64,000 nucleotides of DNA, from positions 4,340,001-4,404,000 of the forward strand of contig NZ_CP024633.1 of assembly GCF_004924335.1 (NCBI RefSeq), written 5' to 3'. Of this stretch, positions 53,301 to 62,229 are shown one piece after another (the first letter of the stretch is position 1; every line of letters starts with the position of its first letter). The stretch comes from Mycobacteroides salmoniphilum (GTDB taxonomy: Bacteria; Actinomycetota; Actinomycetes; Mycobacteriales; Mycobacteriaceae). The notes below the pieces were generated by a model that saw nothing but the letters and a program-made list of their open reading frames with translations, did no database searches and was not told where the DNA came from. The position numbers were made by a program, and so were the translations under genes.

Positions 53301-53933
53301 ATGGCGGCATCAGCAGGTCTGTGGGGCGGGCGTACCGCGGCGGAGCGTCGCGCGGAACGTCGGGAACGACTGGTCGCGGCCGCCCAGGAAATCTGGGCCG
53401 AGCAGGGGTGGGCCGCGGTCACCATGCGCGGCGTCTGCTCACGAACCTCGTTGAACGACAGGTACTTCTACGACGATTTCGCTGATCGTGACGATCTGCT
53501 GGCCGCGGTCTGGGACGGCATGCGCGACGAACTCATTGCGCGGATCTCCGACATCGTCGGGGAGAATCCGGACCGCCCCCCGCTGGACACCCTGCGCAAG
53601 ACGATCGCCCTTGTCATCGAACGTGTTTCTACCGATCCCGGCTGGGCGCAGATCATATTTGTCCGGCATGCCGGCAGCACGGTGCTCGAAGAGCGACGCA
53701 CCGATCTTTTGCACCAAGCGACGGCCGTCCTCATGGCCGCGGCCGAGCCCTACCTTGTGAAGAACGTTGATCGGACCGGATTCCGGATGGATACCCTGGT
53801 CGGTATCGGAGGATTCAGCGAGCTGGTCAATGCTTGGCGCTCGGGCCTTTTGGACGTGAGCACCGATGAGGTCATCGAACACAGCACCCGCATCGGGGCC
53901 ACCCTCGCAGCCCGCTATCTCACCGCGGACTGA
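53301..53933 (+). CDS. TetR family regulator
   Basis: A 210-residue TetR. The HTH appears as AAVTMRGVCSRTSLNDRYFYDDF, in which the usual S-x-x-x-x-Y-F is kept as LNDRYFYDDF. ATG 53301 gives a sensible N-terminus; an earlier start at 53265 is possible. It is divergent from the SDR / diiron / BVMO operon with about 60 bases between, so it probably controls it. Confidence 0.83.
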   Translation: MAASAGLWGGRTAAERRAERRERLVAAAQEIWAEQGWAAVTMRGVCSRTSLNDRYFYDDFADRDDLLAAVWDGMRDELIARISDIVGENPDRPPLDTLRKTIALVIERVSTDPGWAQIIFVRHAGSTVLEERRTDLLHQATAVLMAAAEPYLVKNVDRTGFRMDTLVGIGGFSELVNAWRSGLLDVSTDEVIEHSTRIGATLAARYLTAD

Positions 53934-53941
53934 TCCCTAGG

Positions 53942-55174
53942 TCAGGCGGGAACCTCGACCGGCGGAGCCACGACGGGTTCGTCACCGACAACTCCCGACA
54001 CCGGGATGCCCAGCACCGCCGCCTTCAGTACGGCCCACACACCGGACGCGCTGCGCTGCCACGACAGGTCGGCACAGCGAGCCCGCGCCGCCTCGCCCAT
54101 CCGGTAACGAAGATTGTTGTCCGCCAACAGTGTCGCGGTATGCCGGACAAACTCATCCTGGTCGCACGCCAGCAGACCGGTGATGCCGTCGGTGACCGAA
54201 TCGGTAAGCCCACCGGAAGAGCGGTAACCGATCGTGGGCACGCCATGCTGCGCGGCCTCGGTGACCGCCAGGCCCCAGCCCTCCTTGCGTGACGGCATCA
54301 GGTGCACCCAGGCGCGTTGCAGCACCCGGTGCTTGGCTTCCTCACCGAGGTACCCGTGGAATGTCACCGACTCGGAAATGCCTAGCCGTGCAGCATGTCC
54401 CACCAGCGGATCCATCCACCAGCCATCTCCGACGACATCAAGATGCACGTCGGGCACATGGTCACGCAGCAGTGCAAGCGTGGTCAGTGCGTGCTCAATC
54501 TGCTTATGCGGCACCAAGCGCGAGAGGACGACGGCGCGCGGCGTCTCGCTGCGCGCACCGTCCCGAGTCGTTGCCACCGACAGGGCCGGTATCTGATCGA
54601 TACCATTGCGCACCACAGCAATCCGCCCGGGCGCCACACCAAGCTCCACCAAGTCGGATGCGGACGGCTGCGAGACCGTCAAGTACTGATTGCGCCGATG
54701 CATCCGCGGAGACAGCCGCGACTCCAGCCACCAGCCCAGCCTGCCGATGAGTTGTCCTGCCACCGGCCACTGCTCTCGGTGGCAGTGGTGCACCAGCAGC
54801 ACCACGGGCGCCGTCACCACGGTGCTGGCAAAAAAGGGAATGCCGTTCTGGGTATCGATGACGACATCGGGCCGCACATCGCGCAGCGCCCCCAGCCCTA
54901 CGCGACCGGCCAGGAGCGACAGCAGTGCGCGCGGGTACACCGTGAACCGCCCACCCCCCCGCGAGATACGTACCCCGTTCACCACCTCATGGCGGGGCGC
55001 GCCCGGATAGGCGGCACATCGCAGCGTCACCTTTACGCCGGATGCGGCCAGCTCGGCGCCGATGCGCTGCAGGTACGTCTCGCTACCGCCGCCCTGCGGA
55101 TGGTCGGTATCACGCCAGCACAACATGAGGACCTCCCTCGGGAGGTCCGGCTGATCTGACACTTCACTTAACAC
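53942..55174 (-). CDS. GT4-family glycosyltransferase, Rv0225-like
   Basis: A 410-residue GT-B glycosyltransferase: donor-site region SRLVPHKQIEHAL, and the C-terminal ExxxxxxxE motif as KEGWGLAVTEA. The N-terminus WRDTDHPQGGGSETYL is typical of the GT4 acceptor domain. It is cytosolic or membrane-associated. The position between Rv0226c-like and Rv0224c-like genes matches Rv0225. GTG 55174 or GTG 55162 may be the start. It is divergent from the methyltransferase gene. Confidence 0.88.
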   Translation of the reverse strand: MLSEVSDQPDLPREVLMLCWRDTDHPQGGGSETYLQRIGAELAASGVKVTLRCAAYPGAPRHEVVNGVRISRGGGRFTVYPRALLSLLAGRVGLGALRDVRPDVVIDTQNGIPFFASTVVTAPVVLLVHHCHREQWPVAGQLIGRLGWWLESRLSPRMHRRNQYLTVSQPSASDLVELGVAPGRIAVVRNGIDQIPALSVATTRDGARSETPRAVVLSRLVPHKQIEHALTTLALLRDHVPDVHLDVVGDGWWMDPLVGHAARLGISESVTFHGYLGEEAKHRVLQRAWVHLMPSRKEGWGLAVTEAAQHGVPTIGYRSSGGLTDSVTDGITGLLACDQDEFVRHTATLLADNNLRYRMGEAARARCADLSWQRSASGVWAVLKAAVLGIPVSGVVGDEPVVAPPVEVPA

Positions 55175-55254
55175 CGCTAAGCACCCTAGGCCGTTAGGGT
55201 GGGCCTCCAGAAATTTCGTGTTCCGTAAAAGAAGACCGAGCAGAACGAGAACCC

Positions 55255-56034
55255 GTGCCGGATATCACCGATCTGTTTGCGCGACGAGCCACGCTTCGGC
55301 GTTCTACCAGCTTGTTATCGTCTTTCCGCTTCGAGCAGAGTGCGCCGGAAAGGTTCTACGGAACGGTGGCGCAGGACACAGTTCACCTGGTCACCGACTT
55401 GTGGCTACAGGCAACCGGCACCGGATTGCCGGGCCGCACGGTGCTGGATGTCGGGGGCGGGCCGGGCTACTTCGCCTCGGCCTTCGCCGACGCCGGAGCA
55501 CAGTACGTCGGGGTTGAACCCGACCCCAGGGAGATGCACGCGGCCGCCGAAGGAACCCAGGGCATCCACGATCCACGTGCCGCATATCTGCGCGCATCCG
55601 GAATGGCCTTGCCGTTCGCCGACAACAGCGTCGACATCTGCCTGTCCTCCAACGTCGCCGAGCACGTACCCGAGCCCTGGCGGCTCGGTGACGAAATGCT
55701 GAGGGTCACCCGGCCGGGCGGACTGACGGTCTTGTCGTACACCGTGTGGCTCGGCCCATTCGGTGGCCACGAAATGGGTCTGACGCACTACTTCGGCGGT
55801 GCCCGCGCCGCCCGGTGGTACACCCGCAAGCATGGCCATCCGCCCAAGAACAACTACGGGTCGTCACTTTTTCCGGTATCGGTGCGCGAGGGACTCCAGT
55901 GGGCCCACAGCACGGGTGCCTTGGTGGCCGCATTTCCCCGCTACCACCCAAAATGGGCATGGTGGATCACCAGAGTTCCCGCTGTGCGGGAGGTTCTGGT
56001 GAGCAATTTGGTGCTTGTCCTGCGCCCCCACTGA
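55255..56034 (+). CDS. SAM-dependent methyltransferase, Rv0224c-like
   Basis: A 259-residue class I methyltransferase: motif I VLDVGGGPGYFA (about 62-73), acidic residue in VGVEPDP, and the post-I SSNVAEHVPEPWRL. The substrate is unknown. It resembles Rv0224c in size and position, adjacent to the glycosyltransferase. GTG 55255 is the start. Confidence 0.85.
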   Translation: MPDITDLFARRATLRRSTSLLSSFRFEQSAPERFYGTVAQDTVHLVTDLWLQATGTGLPGRTVLDVGGGPGYFASAFADAGAQYVGVEPDPREMHAAAEGTQGIHDPRAAYLRASGMALPFADNSVDICLSSNVAEHVPEPWRLGDEMLRVTRPGGLTVLSYTVWLGPFGGHEMGLTHYFGGARAARWYTRKHGHPPKNNYGSSLFPVSVREGLQWAHSTGALVAAFPRYHPKWAWWITRVPAVREVLVSNLVLVLRPH

Positions 56035-56107
56035 ATCCAGAATTGCAACAGGTTCCACTTCCCCTGACTGCCCGGTAGTGTTGCGTACGTCACGCAACGA
56101 GGCGGAC

Positions 56108-57289
56108 ATGAAACGGAAGTCACGACACTTGACTGAGCAGACAGCGACGCATGAGGACGTTGCACGCCCCGCGGAATCACAACGGGACCCGGAAACCTTG
56201 CGCGGCGCACTCACCGAGTGGATCTCCGCCCAGCTGCCGGCCGATGCCGCGCTGAGCGTGGACCACGCGGAGCTGCCCAGCGCCAACGGTATGTCCAGCG
56301 AGACAATCCTGGCCGATGCGCAGTGGACCGAGAACGGCGAGCGCGCCGCCCATCGACTGGTGATCAGGACGGCACCTCAGCCCGACTCGAGCCCGGTGTT
56401 TTCGACCTATGACATGCGCCGCCAGTTCGACGTGATGGACAAGCTCGGTCGGCACACCAGCGCGGTGGTGCCCCCGGTGCTCTGGTACTGCGATGACCCC
56501 TCTGTGCTCGGCGGCGAATTCTTCGTCATGAAGCGTGTCGACGGGGAGGTCCCGCCTGACCGGATGCCCTACACCTTCGGGTCCTGGGTGAGCGAGGCCT
56601 CCGATGCCGACCGCCGCAAGATGCAGCGGCTCACCGTCGACCAGATCGCCCGGGTGCACTCGGCGCCCGTGGAGGAGTTCGCGTTCCTCGACGATGCCCA
56701 GGAGGGCGAAACGGGTCTGGACGCCCATGTGCGCCGCACCCACGACTTCTATGAGTGGGTACGCGGTGACGGCCCAACCATCCCGTTGATCGACCGCGGC
56801 TTTGCGTGGTTGCGCGAGAACTGGCCGACCGAATCGTTACGTACGAAAGATGCTGTCAGCTGGGGTGACTCCCGCCCGGGAAACGTTATTTACCAGGATT
56901 TCGAGCCGGTGGCACTGCTCGACTGGGAGATGGCCACCGTGGGGCCCCGCGAGCTCGACCTCGGATGGATCATCTTTCTGCACCGATTCTTCCAGGATCT
57001 CGCCGAGACCGCCGGCCTCGCTGGGCTGCCCAGCTTCTGCCGGCGCGAGGATATCGCCGCCGAGTACGCAGCCCTCACCGGGCACCACGCGAGCGATCTG
57101 GACTTCTACACCGCTTATGCCGCATTGCAGCACGCCGTGATCATGGTGCGAATTCAGATGCGTGCCATGGCGTTTGGTATGGCGAAAATGCCGAATGACC
57201 CCGATGACCTGATCCTGCACAGGGCCACGCTGGAGAAGATGCTGGACGGAAAGTACTGGTCGCAGCTCGGAGAGGAGACCGGCGCGTGA
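56108..57289 (+). CDS. Aminoglycoside-phosphotransferase-fold kinase
   Basis: A 393-residue APH-fold protein. The catalytic loop is SWGDSRPGNVIYQ and the following VALLDWEMATVGPRELDLGW holds the metal-binding Asp. The family includes small-molecule and lipid-alcohol kinases and ACAD10-like domains; antibiotic resistance should not be assumed. ATG 56108 is chosen with GAGG upstream; the frame opens at 56015. It overlaps the next gene by 4 bases. Confidence 0.82.
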   Translation: MKRKSRHLTEQTATHEDVARPAESQRDPETLRGALTEWISAQLPADAALSVDHAELPSANGMSSETILADAQWTENGERAAHRLVIRTAPQPDSSPVFSTYDMRRQFDVMDKLGRHTSAVVPPVLWYCDDPSVLGGEFFVMKRVDGEVPPDRMPYTFGSWVSEASDADRRKMQRLTVDQIARVHSAPVEEFAFLDDAQEGETGLDAHVRRTHDFYEWVRGDGPTIPLIDRGFAWLRENWPTESLRTKDAVSWGDSRPGNVIYQDFEPVALLDWEMATVGPRELDLGWIIFLHRFFQDLAETAGLAGLPSFCRREDIAAEYAALTGHHASDLDFYTAYAALQHAVIMVRIQMRAMAFGMAKMPNDPDDLILHRATLEKMLDGKYWSQLGEETGA

Positions 57290-58416
57290 GCCTGTCCCCC
57301 TTCGACGATTACCCGATCCATCAGATCGCCGATGTGGTCCGCCATGTCGGCACCTCGGACCGGAACTTCTATGACCGCTACTACTTTGGCTGCCACGGTG
57401 GGCGCGCTGACCTGCCGTATCTGATCACCGGACTGGGCGTTTATCCGAATCTGGGTGTCACCGATGCATTCGCGTCGGTGCGCGTCGGCGAGGACATCGT
57501 CGTGTTCCGGGCCTCACGCGCACTGGGCGACGACCGCGCCGATCTCACGGTGGGGCCGTACCGCATTGAGGTCCTTGAAGGTCTCAAGAAGGTGCGGCTG
57601 ATCCTGGAACCCGGCTCCGAATATGGCGCGGACTACGACCTCGCCTTCGACATCACCTACACCGGCGAGATACCGGCCTCCCTCGAGCCCGGCCATTACC
57701 AGCGTCAGCTCGGCCGCGTCATGTTCGATACCTCTCGGTTCGCCCAAACTGGCACCTGGACAGGACAATTGACAGTCGGCGGCACTACCCACGAGCTGGA
57801 TGGGGTCAACTGGTCGGGTAACCGAGATCGATCCTGGGGCATCCGCCCCGTCGGTGAGGGCGAGCCCGCCGGACGGCGTGCCACGTTGGCCGGGGGCTTC
57901 TTCTGGCTCTACAACGTGATCTCGTTCCCCGAGTATTCGATCGTGTTCATCAACCAGGAAGACGAGCACGGCAACAAGGTCGTCAGCGGCGCGCGCCGGG
58001 TATGGCGCGACCCGGCAAAGGGGATCGACGAGCTCGGACCCATTACACACGACATCACCCTGGTTCCCGGTACCCGCGAAGCGAGTTCGGCGGTCATTAC
58101 GTTGGGTGACATCACCATCAAGGCGGACATCGTGCTGCCGCACTACTTCGGCTTCGGGACCGGGTACGGCCTGGACGCGGACTGGCGTCACGGCATGTGG
58201 CAGGGCGACCTCGTTGTGCAGGGCAAGCGGTACAAGACCGCGGAGTTGGACGCCACGCTCAAACTGTTGTGCCCTGTAGACAATCTCGCCACCTTCACCG
58301 CCACCGAAAACGGCGTCGAGACCCACGGCAGTGGACTGTTCGAATTCGGCCCCATCGGCCCCCATAAACCCTCCGGTTTTACCGGGTTCGTTGATACGTA
58401 TCAAGGAGATTCATGA
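57286..58416 (+). CDS. AttH/CrtC-like lipocalin-fold protein
   Basis: A 376-residue beta-rich protein. NWSGNRDRSWGIRP (about 178-191) is the signature of the AttH / hydroxyneurosporene-synthase-like family, two lipocalin-like beta barrels, which includes proteins acting on lipids or isoprenoids by hydration or as carriers. There is no signal peptide. It overlaps both its upstream kinase and downstream aldehyde dehydrogenase genes by 4 bases, so the three are tightly coupled. The function is unknown. Confidence 0.65.
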   Translation: MSLSPFDDYPIHQIADVVRHVGTSDRNFYDRYYFGCHGGRADLPYLITGLGVYPNLGVTDAFASVRVGEDIVVFRASRALGDDRADLTVGPYRIEVLEGLKKVRLILEPGSEYGADYDLAFDITYTGEIPASLEPGHYQRQLGRVMFDTSRFAQTGTWTGQLTVGGTTHELDGVNWSGNRDRSWGIRPVGEGEPAGRRATLAGGFFWLYNVISFPEYSIVFINQEDEHGNKVVSGARRVWRDPAKGIDELGPITHDITLVPGTREASSAVITLGDITIKADIVLPHYFGFGTGYGLDADWRHGMWQGDLVVQGKRYKTAELDATLKLLCPVDNLATFTATENGVETHGSGLFEFGPIGPHKPSGFTGFVDTYQGDS

Positions 58417-59879
58417 CCAACGGGAACAACTTTGACAAGCTCTTCATCGGTGGCGTCTGGACCGAGCCGGCCACCGACCAGGTGATCGAGGTCATCTCGC
58501 CCGCTACCGGCCAGAAGGTGGGCCAGTGTCCGCTGGCCTCCCCCGCTGACGTCGAAGCCGCGGTCAGCGCTGCCCGCAGCGCCTTCGACGACGGCCCCTG
58601 GCCCAAGCTGACTCCGCACGAACGGCAGGCGATACTGCAGAAGGCCGTTGCCGGGCTGGAGGCTCGCAAGGACGAGATCTGCAAGGCCATCGCCGACGAG
58701 ACCGGCGCTCCCCCCATGGTCATCGAAACGCTGCAGTGGCTGGGCGGCTTCGGCGCCATCCAGTACTACGCCAACGCGGCGGACGCGGTGAAGTGGAAGG
58801 AACTGCGCAACGGCGCCTACGGCCAGACCGTGGTAACCCGGGAGCCCGCCGGTGTGGTGGCCGCCATCGCGGCCTGGAACGTGCCGCTGTTTCTGGCGCT
58901 CAACAAGATCGGCCCGGCGTTCCTCGCGGGCTGCACGGTGGTGCTCAAGCCCGCCGCCGAGACTCCCCTGTCCAGCTTCATCCTGGCCGAGGTGTTCGCC
59001 GAGGCGGGCGTGCCCGAGGGTGTGCTGTCCGTGGTGCCCGGTGGAGCCGAAACCGGCCGCGCGCTGACCAATAACCCCGGCATCGATGTGTTCAGCTTCA
59101 CCGGCAGCACCGTCGTCGGCAAGGAGATCGCCGAGATCGCCGCCGGGAACCTGAAGAAGGTCACGCTCGAGCTGGGCGGTAAGTCGGCGGCCATCGTGCT
59201 GGAGGACGCCGACCTGGCGGCGACGTTGCCGATGCTCGTGTTCGCGGGCCTGATGAATGCGGGCCAGGGCTGCGTCAACCAGACCCGGGTGCTGGCACCG
59301 CGTTCTCGGTACGACGAGGTAGTTGACGGAATCGTCGGCATGGTCTCGCTGATGGGAGTGGGCCTGCCCGACGATCCGGCCACCCAGGTCGGGCCGCTGA
59401 TCACCGAGAAGCAGCGTGCCCGGGTCGAGGGCTACATCGCCAAGGGCATCGAGGAGGGTGCGCGGCTGGCGTTCGGCGGTAAGCGCCCCGAGGGACTGGA
59501 CAGCGGATACTTCGTACAGCCAACGATTTTCGCGGATGTCGACAACTCCATGACCATCGCGCAGGAGGAGATCTTCGGCCCCGTGCTGTCGATCATCGCC
59601 TACGACTCGGTGGATGAGGCCATCAAGATCGCCAACGACTCCCATTACGGGCTGGCGGGCAGTGTGTGGACCACCGATGTGCCCAAGGGCCTGGAAATCG
59701 CGGCGCAGATCCGCACCGGCACCTATGGCATCAACTGGTACGCCTTCGACCCCAGCTGCCCATTCGGCGGCTACAAGCAGTCCGGCATCGGCCGTGAGAA
59801 CGGCCCCGAGGGCATCGAGGAGTACTGCGAGCTCAAGAGCGTGCTGCTGCCGATGGGCTACACCCTCGACTCGATCTAG
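58413..59879 (+). CDS. Aldehyde dehydrogenase, Rv0223c-like
   Basis: A 488-residue NAD(P)-dependent aldehyde dehydrogenase: AAWNVPL, FTGSTVVGKEI cofactor motif, general-base Glu in LELGGKSA and nucleophile Cys in AGQGCVNQTR. It overlaps the AttH-like gene by 4 bases and is followed by a long hairpin terminator. The position matches Rv0223c. Oxidation of an aldehyde produced by the upstream partners is plausible but unproven. Confidence 0.93.
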   Translation: MTNGNNFDKLFIGGVWTEPATDQVIEVISPATGQKVGQCPLASPADVEAAVSAARSAFDDGPWPKLTPHERQAILQKAVAGLEARKDEICKAIADETGAPPMVIETLQWLGGFGAIQYYANAADAVKWKELRNGAYGQTVVTREPAGVVAAIAAWNVPLFLALNKIGPAFLAGCTVVLKPAAETPLSSFILAEVFAEAGVPEGVLSVVPGGAETGRALTNNPGIDVFSFTGSTVVGKEIAEIAAGNLKKVTLELGGKSAAIVLEDADLAATLPMLVFAGLMNAGQGCVNQTRVLAPRSRYDEVVDGIVGMVSLMGVGLPDDPATQVGPLITEKQRARVEGYIAKGIEEGARLAFGGKRPEGLDSGYFVQPTIFADVDNSMTIAQEEIFGPVLSIIAYDSVDEAIKIANDSHYGLAGSVWTTDVPKGLEIAAQIRTGTYGINWYAFDPSCPFGGYKQSGIGRENGPEGIEEYCELKSVLLPMGYTLDSI

Positions 59880-59882
59880 CCA

Positions 59883-59940
59883 TCGAGTGCGAGCCTCACG
59901 CGGAAATCTTGCCCGAAATCCGCGTGAGGCTCGCGCTCGA
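59883..59940 (+). terminator. 22-bp-stem terminator hairpin
   Basis: Arms 59883-59904 and 59919-59940 pair over 22 bp with one G-U and a 14-base loop, three bases after the aldehyde dehydrogenase stop. The inner 16 bp are perfect. It separates that operon from the MFS gene starting 15 bases later. Confidence 0.82.
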
Positions 59941-59955
59941 CGTTAGGGTTCGGCT

Positions 59956-61302
59956 GTGTCCACCACCGCCGAGGCCGACGCTGCTCCAACGGGTCTCCGC
60001 AAGGTGGTGGCCGCGTCGATGGCGGGCACCGTCGTCGAGTGGTACGAGTTCTTCCTCTACGCCACCGCCGCCACCCTCGTCTTCAACAAAGTCTTCTTTC
60101 CCGCTGTGCAGGCCGGGGGAAACGATCTCGACAACATCATCAAGGCCTTCCTCACCTACGCGGTCGGGTTCGTCGCCCGGCCCATCGGCGGAATCGTGTT
60201 CGGGCACTTCGGGGATCGCTACGGACGCAAGCACCTCCTGCAGATCGCGATCGTGCTGGTGGGCGTGGCCACCTTCCTCATGGGCTGCCTGCCGACCTTC
60301 GCGCAGATTGGCTACGGCGCACCGATCCTGCTGGTAGTGCTGCGATTCCTGCAGGGTTTCGCGGTGGGCGGTGAATGGGGCGGCGCCGTGCTGCTGGTGG
60401 CCGAGCATTCCCCCGACTCCCACCGTGGGTTCTGGTCCAGCTGGCCGCAGGCGGCCGTACCACTGGGCAACCTGCTGGCCACTCTGGTGCTGCTCACGTT
60501 GTCGTGGACGCTCTCCGATGCCGCGTTCCTGGCCTGGGGCTGGCGCGTCGGCTTCTGGCTGTCGGTCATCATCGTCGCGATCGGCTACTACATCCGCACC
60601 CGGATATCCGATGCGCCGATCTTCCAGGAGGCTCGCAAGGAGATCGAAGAGAACAAGGCCAGCTCCTACGGCGTTGTCGAGGTGTTCCGCCGGTATCCGC
60701 GTGGGGTGTTCACGGCCATGGGACTGCGCGTGGCAGAAAACATCCTCTACTACATGGTGGTCACCTTCTCGATCACCTATCTCAAGATCGAGTTGCATAT
60801 GGATACCAAGCGAATTCTCTTGCTGCTCTTGATCGCTCACACAGTCCAGGCGATTGCGCTGCCGATCGTGGGACGGTACACAGACATCGTCGGGCGGCGC
60901 GGGCCCTACGCATTGGGAGCCCTGCTGGCCGCGGGGTGGGGCTTCATCGCGTTCCCGATGTTCAACACCCGAGACGAAGGGGTGATCCTGGCGGCCATCG
61001 TGATCGGCCTGCTGGTGCACTCACTGATGTTCGCCGGGCAGCCGGCGATCATGGCAGAGATGTTCCCTACCCGGATGCGCTACTCCGGGGTGTCGTTGGG
61101 CTACCAGGTGACCTCGATCTTCGCCGGGTCGCTGGCTCCGGTCATCGGCACCGCGCTGCTGAGCAAGTACCACAGCTGGGTGCCCGTGGCGATCTATCTG
61201 GCGGCCGTTGCTCCCATCACGCTGATCGCCGTGTGGGCGCTGCCGGAGACCAAGGGCAGCTCGCTACATGAGCTGGATGCCGCCGACAGGGCGCGCGCCT
61301 AG
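59956..61302 (+). CDS. MFS transporter, metabolite:H+ symporter type
   Basis: A 448-residue MFS protein with 12 TM segments: AGTVVEWYEFFLYATAATLVF in TM1, RPIGGIVFGHFGDRYGRK (the loop 2-3 motif) and RFLQGFAVGGEWGGAV, typical of the MHS family (KgtP, ShiA, ProP). It probably imports a carboxylate or amine. GTG 59956 is the start. It is followed 15 bases later by mmsB, suggesting joint function in branched-chain metabolite use. Confidence 0.9.
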   Translation: MSTTAEADAAPTGLRKVVAASMAGTVVEWYEFFLYATAATLVFNKVFFPAVQAGGNDLDNIIKAFLTYAVGFVARPIGGIVFGHFGDRYGRKHLLQIAIVLVGVATFLMGCLPTFAQIGYGAPILLVVLRFLQGFAVGGEWGGAVLLVAEHSPDSHRGFWSSWPQAAVPLGNLLATLVLLTLSWTLSDAAFLAWGWRVGFWLSVIIVAIGYYIRTRISDAPIFQEARKEIEENKASSYGVVEVFRRYPRGVFTAMGLRVAENILYYMVVTFSITYLKIELHMDTKRILLLLLIAHTVQAIALPIVGRYTDIVGRRGPYALGALLAAGWGFIAFPMFNTRDEGVILAAIVIGLLVHSLMFAGQPAIMAEMFPTRMRYSGVSLGYQVTSIFAGSLAPVIGTALLSKYHSWVPVAIYLAAVAPITLIAVWALPETKGSSLHELDAADRARA

Positions 61303-61317
61303 CGCTAGGTTGGTCCC

Positions 61318-62229
61318 ATGGCAACCTATGGCTGGATCGGTTTGGGGAACATGGGCGGCCCAATGGCTGCCAATCTGGTGGCGGCCGGGCACACGGTACG
61401 CGGTTTCGACCTCTCGGGTGACGCACTGGCCGCGGCGGAAGCGCGCGGCGTCACTGCGGTGGAGGAAATCGCCCAGGTGCTGGCGGGCGCCGAGGTCGTG
61501 TTCACCATGCTGCCCAAGGGAGAGCATGTCCGCTCGGTGTTCGAGGGTCCCTACGGAATCTGGGAAAATGCCTCGCCATCAACGCTTCTGGTCGACAGCT
61601 CGACCGTCGATATCGAGACCTCCCGGTACTGTCACGCCGAATCGTCACGCCGGGGATTCCGGTTCGTCGACGCTCCGGTGTCCGGCGGGATCAGCGGTGC
61701 ACAGGCCGGCACGCTGTGCTTCATGCTCGGCGGCGACCTGGAAAATTCCGGTGCGGCAACCGATTACATCAAGCCGATGGCCGGACGTGTGATCCACGCG
61801 GGTGATGGTGGCGCCGGGGTGGCCGCGAAGATCTGCAACAACATGATGCTGTTCATCGACATGATGGCCAATTCGGAAGGCTCGCAGCTGGCCGAGCGAC
61901 TCGGCTTGGATCCGAAGGTGTTCTGGGAGATCTGCACCGTGTCTTCGGCGCGGTCCTGGGCGCAGCAGACCTGGTACCCGGTGCCGGATATCATCGAATC
62001 CGCCGCCGCCAATCGCAATTTCGATGCCACCTTCACCGTTGACCTGGCGCACAAGGACGCCCGCCTGGCGCTGGCCGCCGGGGAAGCCACCGGCGTCAAG
62101 CTGCCCGCCGCGACCATGGTCACCGAGCAGTTTCAGCAGCTCATCGATGAAGGACTGGGTGGCAAGGACTGCTCACTGATCGTCAAGTACGCCACACCCG
62201 ACGGGTCGGCACGCGGTTACGCGCCCTGA
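61318..62229 (+). CDS. mmsB: 3-Hydroxyisobutyrate dehydrogenase MmsB-like
   Basis: A 303-residue beta-hydroxyacid dehydrogenase: cofactor motif GLGNMGGPMA (about 8-17), substrate motif FVDAPVSGGISGA, and catalytic Lys in GVAAKICNN. It oxidises 3-hydroxyisobutyrate to methylmalonate semialdehyde in valine breakdown, or a related hydroxyacid. No other valine genes are adjacent. It overlaps the convergent CtaG-like gene by 13 bases. Confidence 0.88.
   Translation: MATYGWIGLGNMGGPMAANLVAAGHTVRGFDLSGDALAAAEARGVTAVEEIAQVLAGAEVVFTMLPKGEHVRSVFEGPYGIWENASPSTLLVDSSTVDIETSRYCHAESSRRGFRFVDAPVSGGISGAQAGTLCFMLGGDLENSGAATDYIKPMAGRVIHAGDGGAGVAAKICNNMMLFIDMMANSEGSQLAERLGLDPKVFWEICTVSSARSWAQQTWYPVPDIIESAAANRNFDATFTVDLAHKDARLALAAGEATGVKLPAATMVTEQFQQLIDEGLGGKDCSLIVKYATPDGSARGYAP

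Noticed and set aside
56108..57289. Aminoglycoside resistance gene
   Set aside because: The phosphotransferase fold is shared by many small-molecule kinases, and the coupled lipid-type genes argue for metabolism rather than resistance.
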